A stretch of DNA of 64,000 nucleotides from Cytobacillus oceanisediminis 2691 (GTDB taxonomy: Bacteria; Bacillota; Bacilli; Bacillales; Cytobacillaceae). Location: NCBI RefSeq assembly GCF_000294775.2, contig NZ_CP015506.1, positions 4,377,501 through 4,441,500 on the forward strand. The letters are read 5' to 3'. The notes below the pieces were generated by a model. That model ran no database searches and had not been told where the DNA came from. It was given only the letters and a program-made list of their open reading frames with translations. Below, piece after piece: positions 54,809 through 63,980 of the stretch; position 1 is the stretch's first letter, and each line of letters opens with the position of its first letter. The translations under genes were made by a program, and so were the position numbers.

Positions 54809-56128
54809 TTAATGTCTGTCAATTAGCTGGCACATCATCATTGCCTTGCCTACAAGGACGCCTTCGTTAAAAACTTCCACATCCACTTTTCCGAACTTCC
54901 GTCCTACTTCCAATACTTTTGGATAGATTTCAAGCATACTGTCGATTTGAACAGGCTTAATAAAGTAGACCGTCATATTTTCAACTACGAGATCACCTTT
55001 TTTATAGCTTCTTAACACTCTGTTTGCAGCTTCCGAAACAATGGTTGTAAAGACCCCATAGGATATCGTTCCAAGGTGGTTGGTCATCTGCGGAGTAACC
55101 TCACAGCGATAAACGTCATCCCCTTTGGTTTTTCCCCTAGTCATAACCAGCTGGTTGGTGACTATATCGTCAATTGTTTCACCTACCTGCGGCTGCCTTT
55201 GGATCATCTGCAGCGCCTTCAGCACATCCTGACGGCTAACAATCCCTTCAAGTTTATTGGCTTCATCTACCACAGGAAGCAATTCAATCCCTTCCCATAC
55301 CATCATATGCGAGGAAGAGGCAACGCTCGTTTTTCCGCCAACCGTCATAGGGTTTTTGGTCATAATTTTTTCAATAAGCGTTTCTTTATCATGTCCCATA
55401 ATATCCTTGGAAGTGACAACTCCCTGCACTTTTAGATTACTGTCGACAACCGGGAATCGGCTATGGCCGGTTTCACGATTGTACGTTAGCCAATCTGCAA
55501 TTGTATCGGTTGTTTTCAGGAAAATCGCTTCTTTCAGAGGAGTCAGGATATCTTCAACAAGTACAATCTCCTTTTTGATAAGCTGGTCATAGATAGCCCG
55601 ATTGATCATAGTTGCAACTGTGAAGGTGTCATAGCTGCTTGAGATCACAGGAAGCTGCAGATCGTCAGCAAGTTTTTTGACATGGTCTTCTGTATCAAAG
55701 CCCCCAGTAATTAACACAGCAGCCCCAGCCTTCAATGCCAATTCGTGTGCCTGGGTCCGGTTTCCGACAATCAGCAGGTTTCCGGCATCCGTGTATCTCA
55801 TCATCGCTTCAAGCTTCATCGCTCCAATAACAAACTTGTTCAGTGTTTTATGAAGACCGGCTCTTCCTCCGAGTACCTGGCCGTCAACGATATTAACAAC
55901 TTCGGCAAAAGTAAGCTTCTCAATATTTTCTTTCTTTTTCCGCTCGATTCTTATTGTCCCAACACGTTCTATTGTACTGACATATCCCTTATTTTCAGCA
56001 TCCTTAATTGCTCTGTAAGCAGTCCCTTCACTCACAGCGAGCGCCTTGGCGATCTGTCTGACCGATATTTTTTCTCCAATTGGCAGTTCATCAATGTAAT
56101 GTAATATTTGCTCATGCTTAGTAGCCAA
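54809..56128 (-). CDS. ytoI: DRTGG-CBS-hotdog domain protein YtoI
   Basis: 439 residues, exactly the length of B. subtilis YtoI. Domain order: N-terminal winged helix (1-55, KISVRQIAKALAVSEGTAYR), DRTGG domain (about 70-185), two CBS repeats (about 190-310, with THSRFPVVDSNLKVQGVVTS and LLPVVDEANKLEGIVSRQDV), and a C-terminal hot-dog thioesterase-like domain (about 335-435). CBS and DRTGG domains usually bind adenine nucleotides, so a ligand-sensing regulator is likely; the target is unknown. TTG at 56128 is preferred to GTG 56137 on RBS spacing and family start MATKHEQ. Confidence 0.9.
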   Translation of the reverse strand: MATKHEQILHYIDELPIGEKISVRQIAKALAVSEGTAYRAIKDAENKGYVSTIERVGTIRIERKKKENIEKLTFAEVVNIVDGQVLGGRAGLHKTLNKFVIGAMKLEAMMRYTDAGNLLIVGNRTQAHELALKAGAAVLITGGFDTEDHVKKLADDLQLPVISSSYDTFTVATMINRAIYDQLIKKEIVLVEDILTPLKEAIFLKTTDTIADWLTYNRETGHSRFPVVDSNLKVQGVVTSKDIMGHDKETLIEKIMTKNPMTVGGKTSVASSSHMMVWEGIELLPVVDEANKLEGIVSRQDVLKALQMIQRQPQVGETIDDIVTNQLVMTRGKTKGDDVYRCEVTPQMTNHLGTISYGVFTTIVSEAANRVLRSYKKGDLVVENMTVYFIKPVQIDSMLEIYPKVLEVGRKFGKVDVEVFNEGVLVGKAMMMCQLIDRH

Positions 56129-56441
56129 GACTTTCACCCTCTACAAATTATTCCTTATTTTTCATTATAAGGGTAAAGAGGCCTTGATACAATTGACTTC
56201 GGCAATCTTAAATTATCGCAGGCTAACGGGCAGTATAACCCCCACTTCAAGACTCAGAGCAATCAAGAAGATAGGTAGGGGTCAAACTGCCCATAAAGGC
56301 CCGATAGAAGAACAAAGACTAAGAACGCCACGTCCTCCCAAAAGCTGCCGCTTTCGGTCGTGCGATGCTCATGCTGACGATGCCTCCTTGTCCTGTGGGC
56401 CTCAACTAACAACAATGAGGGACACTGATTGAAGTTTCACT
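56129..56441. repeat. ytoI upstream region holding a degenerate R2 copy
   Basis: About 310 bp with no gene. It contains an R2-like segment (about 56215-56415) lacking clear end motifs, with GACTAAGAACGCCACGTCC and the B module at 56326-56367 followed by CTCATGCTGACGATGCCTCC, parallel to the copy upstream of polA. The flanking part shows CGGGCAGTATAAC and TCAAACTGCCC as an imperfect inverted pair. Confidence 0.65.
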
Positions 56442-56690
56442 TTATCTGCCGAAGGAACGCACCCGCTTCCTTTCTGCCATTTTGCGCACCCGCTTCCCCG
56501 AAGCAGCCGCTTTTTTCGGGGCAAACAACAATGCAGTCAGGTTTCCGGCAATGACAAAAAGGGCAAGGGCCAGCCAGCTGATGGCAAAGATCCCTTCAGT
56601 CCCTCCATTAAACACACCCATTCTAGGAGCGGCATAATAAAGCAGCAATCCGCACAGCAGCAAACATAGCAAATATCGATTTTTATTCAA
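56442..56690 (-). CDS. Small membrane protein with basic C-terminus, unknown
   Basis: 82 residues: helix 1 at about 6-22 (LLCLLLCGLLLYYAAP), helix 2 at about 33-54 (IFAISWLALALFVIAGNLTA), then a strongly basic tail (KRVRKMAERKRVRSFGR). The ATG-initiated frame reaches upstream to 56885, but that part is read through an R2 repeat. I chose TTG at 56690 because AAAGGAGG lies 8 nt upstream and the predicted protein then starts in unique sequence. I do not recognise a family. It stands in the ytoI-ytkL spacer on the same strand as both. Confidence 0.65.
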   Translation of the reverse strand: MNKNRYLLCLLLCGLLLYYAAPRMGVFNGGTEGIFAISWLALALFVIAGNLTALLFAPKKAAASGKRVRKMAERKRVRSFGR

Positions 56691-56762
56691 TTTAGCTTCC
56701 TCCTTTATCCTATCCTCCCTAAAATGTATGCGGACAGGCTGGGAAAATGATTGGTTTTTAAA

Positions 56763-57014
56763 GAAAAGCGTAAGCGCCTTGCCCACCCCCGACAAGCATA
56801 AGACGAGCCTCTCTGAAAGGCGTTCTTTGCCTTTTTGTGAGGCTTGTCCGAAATGTGGAGGCGACTGCCCAGAGACGACAAGCACAAGACGAGCCCTGCA
56901 AGAAGGGGTTCTTTCCTTCTGGAAGGGATTGACTAGTCTTTTGTCCCCAGGAGTCGCAACTAGACAGGCTTGTGACCTCGAGGGGATAGGCTGCTTGCGC
57001 TAGACAGTTATCTA
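56763..57014 (+). repeat. R2 interspersed repeat (long form)
   Basis: 252 bp from GAAAAGCGTAAGCGCCTTGC to GCGCTAGACAGTTATC. Near-duplicate of the copy at 16142-16372, with the same order of internal blocks, indicating dispersal of a defined unit. Confidence 0.85.
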
Positions 57015-57043
57015 ACTTCAGGATTTATACATTCCTCATTAAC

Positions 57044-57073
57044 AAACGCAGCCTCCATCAGAAGCTGCGTTTT
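57044..57073 (-). terminator. ytkL terminator
   Basis: AAAACGCAGC / GCTGCGTTT stem on the minus strand just after the ytkL stop. Confidence 0.78.
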
Positions 57074-57077
57074 CATA

Positions 57078-57758
57078 TTATAATTCGATTGATTCTCCTG
57101 CTTCCAGCACTTGCCCGACTCCTGTTTCCAGCATGCTGATGAATTTATGCGGATCCTGCCTGATTGGCGGGAACGTGTTGAAGTGAATCGGAACCACCTT
57201 TTTGGCGCCAAGAAGTTCTGCTGCGTATGCTGCATCATCCGGACCCATAGTGAAATTGTCCCCGATCGGCAGAAATGCCAAATCTATCGGATGCCGGTCG
57301 CCAATTAACTTCATGTCAGAGAAAAGCCCTGTATCCCCTGCATGGTAAATCGTTTTTCCTTCTAAAGTGATGAGAACACCGGCTGGCATTCCCAAATAGA
57401 TGATTTCCTGATTCTCTGTCTCGAGGCCAGTTCCATGAAAGGCTTGTGTCAGCTTCACTCTTCCGAAGTCAAAATCATATCCGCCTCCGATCGACATTCC
57501 ATGCGCGTTAACTCCCTGCCAGCCCAGATAGGTGGCAAGCTCAAAGTTGGCAATGACAAGAGAGTCATTGCGCTTTGCCAGTTCAATCGTGTCCCCAAGA
57601 TGGTCACCATGTCCATGGGTGACAATGATGACGTCTGGCTTCTGGTCCTCCGCTTTTAAGTCTGTCAAATCATTCCCGGTAATAAAAGGATCTATTAAGA
57701 TGGTTTTTCCCTGTGATTCGATCTTCACTATGGCATGGCCATGAAATGATACTTTCAA
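57078..57758 (-). CDS. ytkL: Metallo-beta-lactamase fold hydrolase YtkL (UPF0173)
   Basis: A 226-residue UPF0173 protein of the metallo-beta-lactamase superfamily. Metal ligands are visible in [12 protein letters not shown] (about 49-60), the His/Asp in [12 protein letters not shown] (about 144) and the C-terminal [12 protein letters not shown] (about 190). The substrate is unknown. TTG start at 57758 with GAGAGGAG upstream gives MKVSFHGHA. Divergent from the Xaa-Pro peptidase gene, the same arrangement as in related Bacillaceae. Confidence 0.93.
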   Translation of the reverse strand: MKVSFHGHAIVKIESQGKTILIDPFITGNDLTDLKAEDQKPDVIIVTHGHGDHLGDTIELAKRNDSLVIANFELATYLGWQGVNAHGMSIGGGYDFDFGRVKLTQAFHGTGLETENQEIIYLGMPAGVLITLEGKTIYHAGDTGLFSDMKLIGDRHPIDLAFLPIGDNFTMGPDDAAYAAELLGAKKVVPIHFNTFPPIRQDPHKFISMLETGVGQVLEAGESIEL

Positions 57759-57919
57759 TTTTATGCTCCTCTCTAATTTTAGGTTATGTAAGTTACTTCA
57801 ACGAAAAACAAGTTATTCCTGCTTTCTTTTAATATATACCCGATTGGCAATCTTTAAAAAGTTTACATTTTCTTATTTAGTTGCTACTCTCAAAGTATAA
57901 GTAAATAAGGAGGTTCACT

Positions 57920-59017
57920 ATGAATAATAGATTGCAGAAACTATCTCAGTGGATGAAGGAAAATGATATCCAGGTCACCTTTGTAACATCACCGGATAAT
58001 GTTTTTTATTTAAGCGGCTTTTTAAGCGACCCACATGAACGCTTGCTTGGGCTGGCTGTTTTCCAGGAAGAAGAGCCTTTCCTCGTATGTCCGGCCATGG
58101 AAAAAGAAGATGCCAAGAAAGCAGGCTGGAGCCATGAACTTATTGGCTACAGCGATATTCAGAACCCTTGGGAATTCATCCAGACATCCATACATAAGAG
58201 AATTGGGAAGGTAAATAAAGCAGCAATCGAAAAAGAGCATATGAATGTAGAGCGGTATGAAGCCATCTCTGCTCTGTTCAGCGGCGCTTCATTCGCTTCG
58301 GCAGAAGAAAAGCTTCGCCAGCTTCGGATGGTTAAAGATGAAAAAGAATTGGAAATCATTCGCGAAGCATGTGCACTGGCCGATTTTGCGATTGAAACAG
58401 GCTGTGCCGAGATCCAGGAAGGAAAAACTGAACTGGATGTTCTAGCTGCTGTAGAATATGCGTTAAAGAAAAAAGGCGTTAACGAAATGTCTTTCTCTAC
58501 CATGGTCCTGGCGGGGGCTAACGGGGCTTCTCCTCATGGCACACCAGGAATGACGAAGATTCAAAAAGGGGATTTAGTCCTATTTGACCTCGGAGTTGTC
58601 TGGAATGGCTACTGCTCAGATATTACTAGAACTGTAGCTTACGGTGATATTAATGATAAACAAAAAGAAATTTATGATACCGTCTTAAAAGCTCAGCTTG
58701 CAGCTGTTGAAGCGAGCAAGCCGGGAGTCACTTGCGCAGATATTGACCTGACAGCTAGAAACCTGATAGCAGAAGCCGGCTACGGCGAATATTTCCCGCA
58801 TCGATTGGGCCACGGATTAGGTGTGAGCGTTCATGAATATCCTTCACTAACAGAAACAAACTCACTTTTGCTTGAAGAAGGTATGGTTTTCACCATCGAG
58901 CCGGGAATCTATGTCCCAGGCGTTGCCGGAGTGCGGATTGAAGATGACCTTGCTGTAACAGCAGACGGAGTTGAAATTTTAACCAAGTTCCCGAAAGAGC
59001 TTCAGGTTATTAAATAG
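57920..59017 (+). CDS. Xaa-Pro dipeptidase / M24 family peptidase
   Basis: 365 residues. Creatinase-type N-terminal domain (1-130, LSQWMKENDIQVTFVTSPDN) and pita-bread metallopeptidase domain (135-360) with the five M24 metal ligands in DLGVVWNGYCSDITRT (about 218-233), GHGLGVSVHEYP (about 297), TIEPGIY (about 330) and VRIEDDLAV (about 342). It likely cleaves Xaa-Pro peptides in the cytosol. RBS AAGGAGG before ATG 57920. Convergent with ald. I do not assign a B. subtilis name because several paralogues exist. Confidence 0.9.
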   Translation: MNNRLQKLSQWMKENDIQVTFVTSPDNVFYLSGFLSDPHERLLGLAVFQEEEPFLVCPAMEKEDAKKAGWSHELIGYSDIQNPWEFIQTSIHKRIGKVNKAAIEKEHMNVERYEAISALFSGASFASAEEKLRQLRMVKDEKELEIIREACALADFAIETGCAEIQEGKTELDVLAAVEYALKKKGVNEMSFSTMVLAGANGASPHGTPGMTKIQKGDLVLFDLGVVWNGYCSDITRTVAYGDINDKQKEIYDTVLKAQLAAVEASKPGVTCADIDLTARNLIAEAGYGEYFPHRLGHGLGVSVHEYPSLTETNSLLLEEGMVFTIEPGIYVPGVAGVRIEDDLAVTADGVEILTKFPKELQVIK

Positions 59018-59035
59018 ACATTAGAAAAAATTCCA

Positions 59036-59073
59036 CAAAAAAATCCGGAGCTATTCAGCTCCGGATTTTTTTT
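59036..59073 (+). terminator. Xaa-Pro peptidase gene terminator
   Basis: AAATCCGGAGC-TATTCA-GCTCCGGATTTTTTTT, about 20 bp after the stop. Confidence 0.88.
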
Positions 59074-59106
59074 GAAATAAGGGTTTAAATTCTGAATTGA
59101 GATAAG

Positions 59107-59146
59107 TGTCAAGCTCCAGGCGCCGATAAGCGGATACCTGGAGCTT
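59107..59146 (-). repeat. R2 remnant serving as ald 3' hairpin
   Basis: AAGCTCCAGG and CCTGGAGCTT form a 10-bp stem around GCGCCGATAAGCGG-type sequence. The motifs are R2 end motifs facing each other, and the hairpin lies just after the ald stop, where it may act as its terminator. Confidence 0.5.
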
Positions 59147-59149
59147 TTC

Positions 59150-60271
59150 CTATTGCTGTTCCAATTGCGTACTCGTATCTGAATAGTCAAGGCTATGGGC
59201 CTCTGCTACCGCTTTGTAAGTCACATAGCCATTTAACGTATTAACTCCCTTTAATAAAGCCTCATTATCCAGACATGCCTGCTTGTAGCCTTTATTCGCA
59301 ATTTGAACTGCATAAGGCACCGTCACGTTGGTCAATGCAAGAGTGGATGTTCTGGGAACTGCTCCAGGCATATTAGCTACCGCATAATGAACTACGCCAT
59401 GCTTTTCATATGTGGGATTATCATGGGTCGTAATTCGATCAGTTGTTTCGAATATTCCACCCTGATCGATCGCAATGTCCACAATTACAGAGCCCGGGTT
59501 CATCGTTTTAATCATATCCTCTGTGACAAGCTTCGGTGCTTTTGCTCCCGGAATAAGTACGGCTCCAATTACGAGATCTGAATCCTTAACAGCTTCAGCG
59601 ATATTGTAAGGGTTAGAGATCAGCGTTGTTACTTCTTTTCCGAAGATATCATCCAGCTGCCGAAGGCGGTCGGGATTCAAGTCAATCATTGTTACCTTTG
59701 CCCCAAGGCCTATTGCCATTTTTGCCGCATTGGTTCCAGCAACCCCGCCGCCGATTATGGTAACATTTCCACGCTGTACACCTGGTACCCCCGATAGCAG
59801 GATTCCTTTCCCTCCATGTATTTTTCCTAAAAATTGGGCTCCTACCTGAGCTGCCATTCTTCCGGCAACTTCACTCATTGGAGTCAATAGAGGCAAAGTC
59901 CGGTTGGGAAGCTGGACTGTTTCATAAGCAATGCCAGCTACTTTCTTATCAATTAAAGCACTTGTCAAATCAGGTTCAGCAGCCAAATGCAGATATGTAA
60001 AGAGAATTAACCCTTCCCGAAAATATACATATTCGCCTTGTATCGGCTCTTTTACCTTCATGACCATATCCATTGACCATGCCTCTTCTGCAGTTTGAAC
60101 AATATGTGCACCAGCACCTATATAGTCGTTATCCGAAAAACCGGAACCTGTCCCGGCATCCGCTTCGATATAGACTTCATGTCCAAATTGAATGAGATTC
60201 ATAACCCCAGCAGGGGTCATCGCAACCCTGTTTTCATTGTTTTTTACTTCCTTTGGAACTCCGATACGCAT
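59150..60271 (-). CDS. ald: Alanine dehydrogenase
   Basis: NAD-dependent alanine dehydrogenase, 373 residues (B. subtilis 378), converting alanine to pyruvate and ammonia; needed for alanine use and for sporulation in B. subtilis. Substrate and catalytic residues: Arg15 in [11 protein letters not shown], Lys74 in VMKVKEPIQ, His95 in TYLHLAAEP and Asp269 in [11 protein letters not shown]. The NAD fold has [16 protein letters not shown] (about 170). RBS CGGAGG before ATG 60271. Confidence 0.97.
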   Translation of the reverse strand: MRIGVPKEVKNNENRVAMTPAGVMNLIQFGHEVYIEADAGTGSGFSDNDYIGAGAHIVQTAEEAWSMDMVMKVKEPIQGEYVYFREGLILFTYLHLAAEPDLTSALIDKKVAGIAYETVQLPNRTLPLLTPMSEVAGRMAAQVGAQFLGKIHGGKGILLSGVPGVQRGNVTIIGGGVAGTNAAKMAIGLGAKVTMIDLNPDRLRQLDDIFGKEVTTLISNPYNIAEAVKDSDLVIGAVLIPGAKAPKLVTEDMIKTMNPGSVIVDIAIDQGGIFETTDRITTHDNPTYEKHGVVHYAVANMPGAVPRTSTLALTNVTVPYAVQIANKGYKQACLDNEALLKGVNTLNGYVTYKAVAEAHSLDYSDTSTQLEQQ

Positions 60272-60386
60272 GCTGCATACCTCCGTAATTTAAGTGAAAT
60301 ACCTATTAACTTTATATGGCTATTTGACGGAAAAGTATACAAAACCTTTGCCCATTTTTACTTTTTCCGGCATTCTTAATTCTCAG

Positions 60387-60417
60387 CTAAAAAGCTCTCA
60401 TGATTAATGAGAGCTTT
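60387..60417 (-). terminator. Terminator of the 55-residue gene
   Basis: AAAGCTCTCAT-TAATC-ATGAGAGCTTTTT on the minus strand, about 12 bp after that gene's stop. Confidence 0.85.
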
Positions 60418-60428
60418 GCTTCTTTTTC

Positions 60429-60596
60429 TTATCGGAGATGGCCTTCATTCCGTTCGTGAGCTTTCATGTCAAACTCGGCATTCGGCTGATCAATAACACC
60501 GCTGTTATAGGCATTCATAATTTGTTCGCTAACTTCATTTGTACCCTGCTCATCAAAAAAATATGCGGATCCTGCTTGTGGTTCTCGCTTTTCCAT
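60429..60596 (-). CDS. Small conserved-looking protein, 55 residues, unknown
   Basis: A short gene below usual ORF cut-offs. It encodes 55 residues: MEKREPQAGSAYFFDEQG, NEVSEQIMNAYNSGVIDQ and a tail ending in AHERNEGHLR. It is acidic and hydrophilic, without membrane segment or signal. AAAGGAG lies 9 nt before ATG 60596 and a strong terminator follows the stop, which is why I think it is real. No function can be proposed. It lies between ald and the universal stress protein gene; a regulatory or spore-related role would be guesswork. Confidence 0.72.
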   Translation of the reverse strand: MEKREPQAGSAYFFDEQGTNEVSEQIMNAYNSGVIDQPNAEFDMKAHERNEGHLR

Positions 60597-60705
60597 CCTC
60601 ATCTGCTCCTTTAATATATTTTTATCAGCCTTACTATTGTTCGATTTTTTGTTACAGATATTCAGATTTTACAGCTGTATAATATAGGTAAAGGAGGAGA
60701 TACAA

Positions 60706-61161
60706 ATGGGCATGAAGTATAAAAACATATTAGTCGCTGTAGATGGTTCAACGGAAGCAGAATGGGCTTTTAAAAAAGCAATTGAAATTGCGAAGCGCAA
60801 TAATGCTTCTCTTGTCTTGGCACATATCATTGATACCCGCACTTTTGCTACTGTTGAAGCCTATGACCGCACAATAGCTGAAAGGGCTGACCTTTTCGCA
60901 ACTGAATTAATGGAAAAATACAAAAGAACAGCAATGGATGCAGGCATCGATAATGTAACATATGAAGTCGATTATGGTTCCCCAAAAGTGAAAATTCCAA
61001 AGGATATTGCCAGAAAGCACAGCGTCGACCTGATCATTTGCGGTGCAACAGGAATGAACGCAGTTGAACGTTTCATCATCGGCAGTGTATCTGAACATAT
61101 TACCCGCTATGCCCGCTGTGATGTCCTCGTTGTCAGAACGGATAAAGAAGATGAAGAATAG
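60706..61161 (+). CDS. Universal stress protein, UspA family
   Basis: 151 residues, a single Usp domain with the ATP-binding motif intact: AVDGS at 11-15 and GATGMNAVERFIIGSVSEHI (about 115-134), the G-2x-G-9x-G(S) pattern. ATP-binding Usp proteins help in stress and stationary-phase survival; the specific role is not visible. GGAGGAG lies 6 nt before ATG 60706. Monocistronic, convergent with argH across a shared terminator. Confidence 0.92.
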   Translation: MGMKYKNILVAVDGSTEAEWAFKKAIEIAKRNNASLVLAHIIDTRTFATVEAYDRTIAERADLFATELMEKYKRTAMDAGIDNVTYEVDYGSPKVKIPKDIARKHSVDLIICGATGMNAVERFIIGSVSEHITRYARCDVLVVRTDKEDEE

Positions 61162-61197
61162 AAAAAAATGGCGCTGCCTTCCGCAGCGCCATTTTTT
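61162..61197. terminator. Bidirectional terminator, usp / argH
   Basis: AAAATGGCGCTGC-CTTCC-GCAGCGCCATTTTTT between convergent genes. Confidence 0.9.
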
Positions 61198-61199
61198 CA

Positions 61200-62594
61200 T
61201 TATTTATTGACAAACTCTTTAATGCCGAGAGATTCCTTCGCTTTATCAATTGCGATGCTTACTTGTTTGAATCCTGTTCCGCCTGCACTATTTCTTCTTT
61301 TGACAGCTGTATAAGGATTCAGTACTTCATAAATATCTTCTTCGAACAATGAATGGGCTTTCTTGAAATCATCAAGCGGCAAATCCCCAAGGAAGCATCC
61401 CTTTTGTACACAGACAAGAACAAGTTTCCCGACAATCTCATGTGATTCTCTGAATGGAATGCCTTTATCAGATAGATAATCCGCCAATTCAGTAGCGTTG
61501 GAAAAATCATTTTTAGTCGCTTTTTCCATTTGCTCTGTTTTAACCTTCATGGTGCGGATCATCCCTGCAAAGATTTTCAGTGAACCTGTGACTGTCTTTA
61601 CAGTGTCAAACATCCCTTCCTTATCTTCCTGCATATCTTTATTATAGGCTAGCGGCAGGCCCTTCAGTACTGTCAGCAGCCCCATAAGGTTACCGTATAC
61701 ACGTCCGGTTTTACCGCGGATGAGTTCCGCCATATCCGGATTCTTCTTCTGCGGCATAATGCTGCTGCCAGTTGCAAAGCTGTCGTCCAGTTCAATGAAT
61801 TGAAACTCCTGGCTTGACCAAAGGATGAATTCTTCACTTAAACGAGACAGATGCATCATCAGGATTGAGCTTGAGGATAAAAACTCAAGAATAAAGTCTC
61901 TGTCACTGACCGCATCCAGGCTGTTCTCATAGATGCCTTCAAAGCCCAGAAGTTCAGCTGTATACTCACGGTCAATCGGGAAAGTGGTGCCAGCCAGAGC
62001 CCCTGCTCCAAGAGGAGATAAGTTTATTCTCTTTAAGCTTTCAGAAAAACGCTCTTTGTCCCTCTCAAGCATCCAGAAATAGGCCATTAAATGGTGGCCG
62101 AAGGAGATCGGCTGTGCCCGCTGCAGATGAGTATAGCCCGGCATGATAGTTTCCACATTATTTTCAGCCTGGATGATTAACTCTTCCTGCATTTCCTGAA
62201 TCAATTCAACAATCTGCTCCACCTGCTTTCGCAAGTATAAATGCATATCTGTTGCCACCTGGTCATTTCGGCTTCTTGCGGTATGAAGTTTACCTCCGAC
62301 AGGCCCAGACAGTTCGGTCAAATGACTCTCAAGATTTAAATGGATATCTTCAAGCTTTACTGAGTAAGCCAGTTCACCCTTAGCAGCTTTCTCTTTAAGC
62401 TGCTGAAGGCCTGTTTTGATTTTTTGAGCTTCGTCCTCTGTGATGATTCCTGTTTTAGAAAGCATGGCAACATGGGCCATGCTCCCTTCGATATCTTCCA
62501 TAACCAATTCCTGGTCAAATGAAATTGACGCTCCGAACTCATCTACCCATTCTTCAGCAGATTTTGTGAATCTGCCTCCCCATAACTTTTTCAC
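61200..62594 (-). CDS. argH: Argininosuccinate lyase
   Basis: Final step of arginine synthesis: argininosuccinate to arginine and fumarate. 464 residues (B. subtilis 461). Family signature [12 protein letters not shown] (about 270), substrate motifs [13 protein letters not shown] and [11 protein letters not shown]. The ORF can be read from 62651, but GTG at 62594 has AAGGTG upstream, overlaps the argG stop by 4 bp (GTGA) and gives [11 protein letters not shown], the family start. Co-transcribed with argG. Confidence 0.97.
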   Translation of the reverse strand: MKKLWGGRFTKSAEEWVDEFGASISFDQELVMEDIEGSMAHVAMLSKTGIITEDEAQKIKTGLQQLKEKAAKGELAYSVKLEDIHLNLESHLTELSGPVGGKLHTARSRNDQVATDMHLYLRKQVEQIVELIQEMQEELIIQAENNVETIMPGYTHLQRAQPISFGHHLMAYFWMLERDKERFSESLKRINLSPLGAGALAGTTFPIDREYTAELLGFEGIYENSLDAVSDRDFILEFLSSSSILMMHLSRLSEEFILWSSQEFQFIELDDSFATGSSIMPQKKNPDMAELIRGKTGRVYGNLMGLLTVLKGLPLAYNKDMQEDKEGMFDTVKTVTGSLKIFAGMIRTMKVKTEQMEKATKNDFSNATELADYLSDKGIPFRESHEIVGKLVLVCVQKGCFLGDLPLDDFKKAHSLFEEDIYEVLNPYTAVKRRNSAGGTGFKQVSIAIDKAKESLGIKEFVNK

Positions 62595-63799
62595 ACTGTC
62601 ACCTTCTTGCTGTTTTGAACAATGCTCTGCACCTTTGTCGGCAATCCCCAAAGCTTAATAAAGCCTACTGCCGCATTATGGTCAAATTCATCATCAGAAG
62701 TATAAGTTGCTAACTTTTCATCGTATAGGGAATAAGGAGATTTTCTTCCTTCAACAATCGCATGGCCTTTAAACAGCTTCACTCTCACTGTTCCTGTAAC
62801 AAAGGTTTGTGTCTCTTTCAGGAAAGCCGTTAAAGCATTGTTAAGCTGCGAGAACCACAATCCCTCGTATATAAGCTCAGCCACTTTTTTCTCAATAACC
62901 GGTTTAAAGTGGGCCAATTCTTTTACCATCGTTAAATCCTCAAGCTCTTTATGTGCTTTAAGGAGTGTCATTGCTCCCGGACACTCGTAAACTTCACGGG
63001 ATTTGATTCCGACAAGACGATTTTCCACATGATCGATACGCCCAACTCCATGCTTGCCTGCAACCTCATTCAGTTCGGCAATAAGCTCGGAAAGCTTCAT
63101 ACTTTTGCCATTCAAGCTGACTGGAACACCCTTTTCAAAACCGATTTCAACCGTATCAGGTGTATCAGGTGCTTTTTCAAGAGAAACAGTAAGATCGTAT
63201 GCATCTTCCGGAGGAGCTGCCCATGGATCTTCCAAGACTCCGCACTCATTGCTTCTGCCCCATAAGTTTTGATCAATGCTGTACGGAGAATCCAGATTAA
63301 TTGGGATGGGGATATTGTTTTGTTTTGCATATTCAATTTCTTCCTCACGTGACCAGCTCCACTCACGAACCGGAGCCAGCACTTGAAGATCAGGGTTAAG
63401 GGCCTGAATTGCCACTTCAAAACGAACCTGGTCATTTCCTTTGCCGGTACATCCATGCGCGACTGCTACTGCACCTTCTTTTTCTGCTACTTCAACAAGC
63501 TTTTTGGCGATCAGCGGGCGTGAAAGTGCAGAGACTAATGGATACTTATTTTCATATAAGGCATGTGCCTGCAGCGCTATTAATGCATATTCATTAGCAA
63601 ATTCCTCTTTTGCATCAATCACATAAGATTGGACAGCTCCCACAGTTAAAGCTTTTTTCTGGATAAAGTTCAGATCTTTCCCTTCACCAACGTCTAGGCA
63701 GCAAGCAACAACAGCATAACCTTGATCCTGCAGCCATTTAACCGCAACTGATGTATCCAATCCGCCTGAGTATGCAAGAACAACTTTATTTTGTGACAT
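62591..63799 (-). CDS. argG: Argininosuccinate synthase
   Basis: Joins citrulline and aspartate with ATP to form argininosuccinate. 402 residues (B. subtilis 403). PP-loop [12 protein letters not shown] (9-20), citrulline site regions [13 protein letters not shown] (about 116) and [18 protein letters not shown] (about 170-187). RBS AAGGAGG before ATG 63799. First gene of argGH; ARG-box-like sequences upstream suggest AhrC/ArgR repression by arginine. Confidence 0.97.
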   Translation of the reverse strand: MSQNKVVLAYSGGLDTSVAVKWLQDQGYAVVACCLDVGEGKDLNFIQKKALTVGAVQSYVIDAKEEFANEYALIALQAHALYENKYPLVSALSRPLIAKKLVEVAEKEGAVAVAHGCTGKGNDQVRFEVAIQALNPDLQVLAPVREWSWSREEEIEYAKQNNIPIPINLDSPYSIDQNLWGRSNECGVLEDPWAAPPEDAYDLTVSLEKAPDTPDTVEIGFEKGVPVSLNGKSMKLSELIAELNEVAGKHGVGRIDHVENRLVGIKSREVYECPGAMTLLKAHKELEDLTMVKELAHFKPVIEKKVAELIYEGLWFSQLNNALTAFLKETQTFVTGTVRVKLFKGHAIVEGRKSPYSLYDEKLATYTSDDEFDHNAAVGFIKLWGLPTKVQSIVQNSKKVTV

Positions 63800-63822
63800 T
63801 TATATTTCCTCCTTAGATTGCT

Positions 63823-63859
63823 CGTATAAATATACAACTAAATTATGTTTTTATTCATT
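63823..63859 (-). promoter_or_regulatory. ARG-box-like sites in the argGH promoter region
   Basis: Minus-strand AATGAATAAAAACATAAT (63842-63859) resembles the Bacillus ARG box CATGAATAAAAATKCAAK, and TTGTATATTTATACG (63823-63837) is a partial dyad adjacent to the argG RBS. Confidence 0.65.
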
Positions 63860-63914
63860 TATTATTCTCTTACTTTAACAACCTTTTCTTTAAAAATCAA
63901 TACTTATTCTAAAA

Positions 63915-63932
63915 AATGTATAAAAATAAATA
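63915..63932 (+). promoter_or_regulatory. Distal ARG-box-like site upstream of argG
   Basis: AATGTATAAAAATAAATA resembles the ARG box; it lies about 70 bp from the proximal sites, a spacing that would suit hexameric AhrC looping. Confidence 0.5.
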
Positions 63933-63947
63933 AAATTTTCCCAACAA

Positions 63948-63980
63948 AAAAGGCAAAAGCCCCGTTTTGGCTTTTGCCCT
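63948..63980 (-). terminator. Terminator of a gene to the right of the window
   Basis: GGCAAAAGCC-AAAACGG-GGCTTTTGCCTTTTTT on the minus strand, upstream of argG; it must belong to a gene beyond 64000. Confidence 0.85.

Noticed and set aside
56691..56885. N-terminal extension of the small membrane protein to an upstream start
   Set aside because: The added residues are translated R2 repeat; a TTG with a strong RBS begins in unique sequence.
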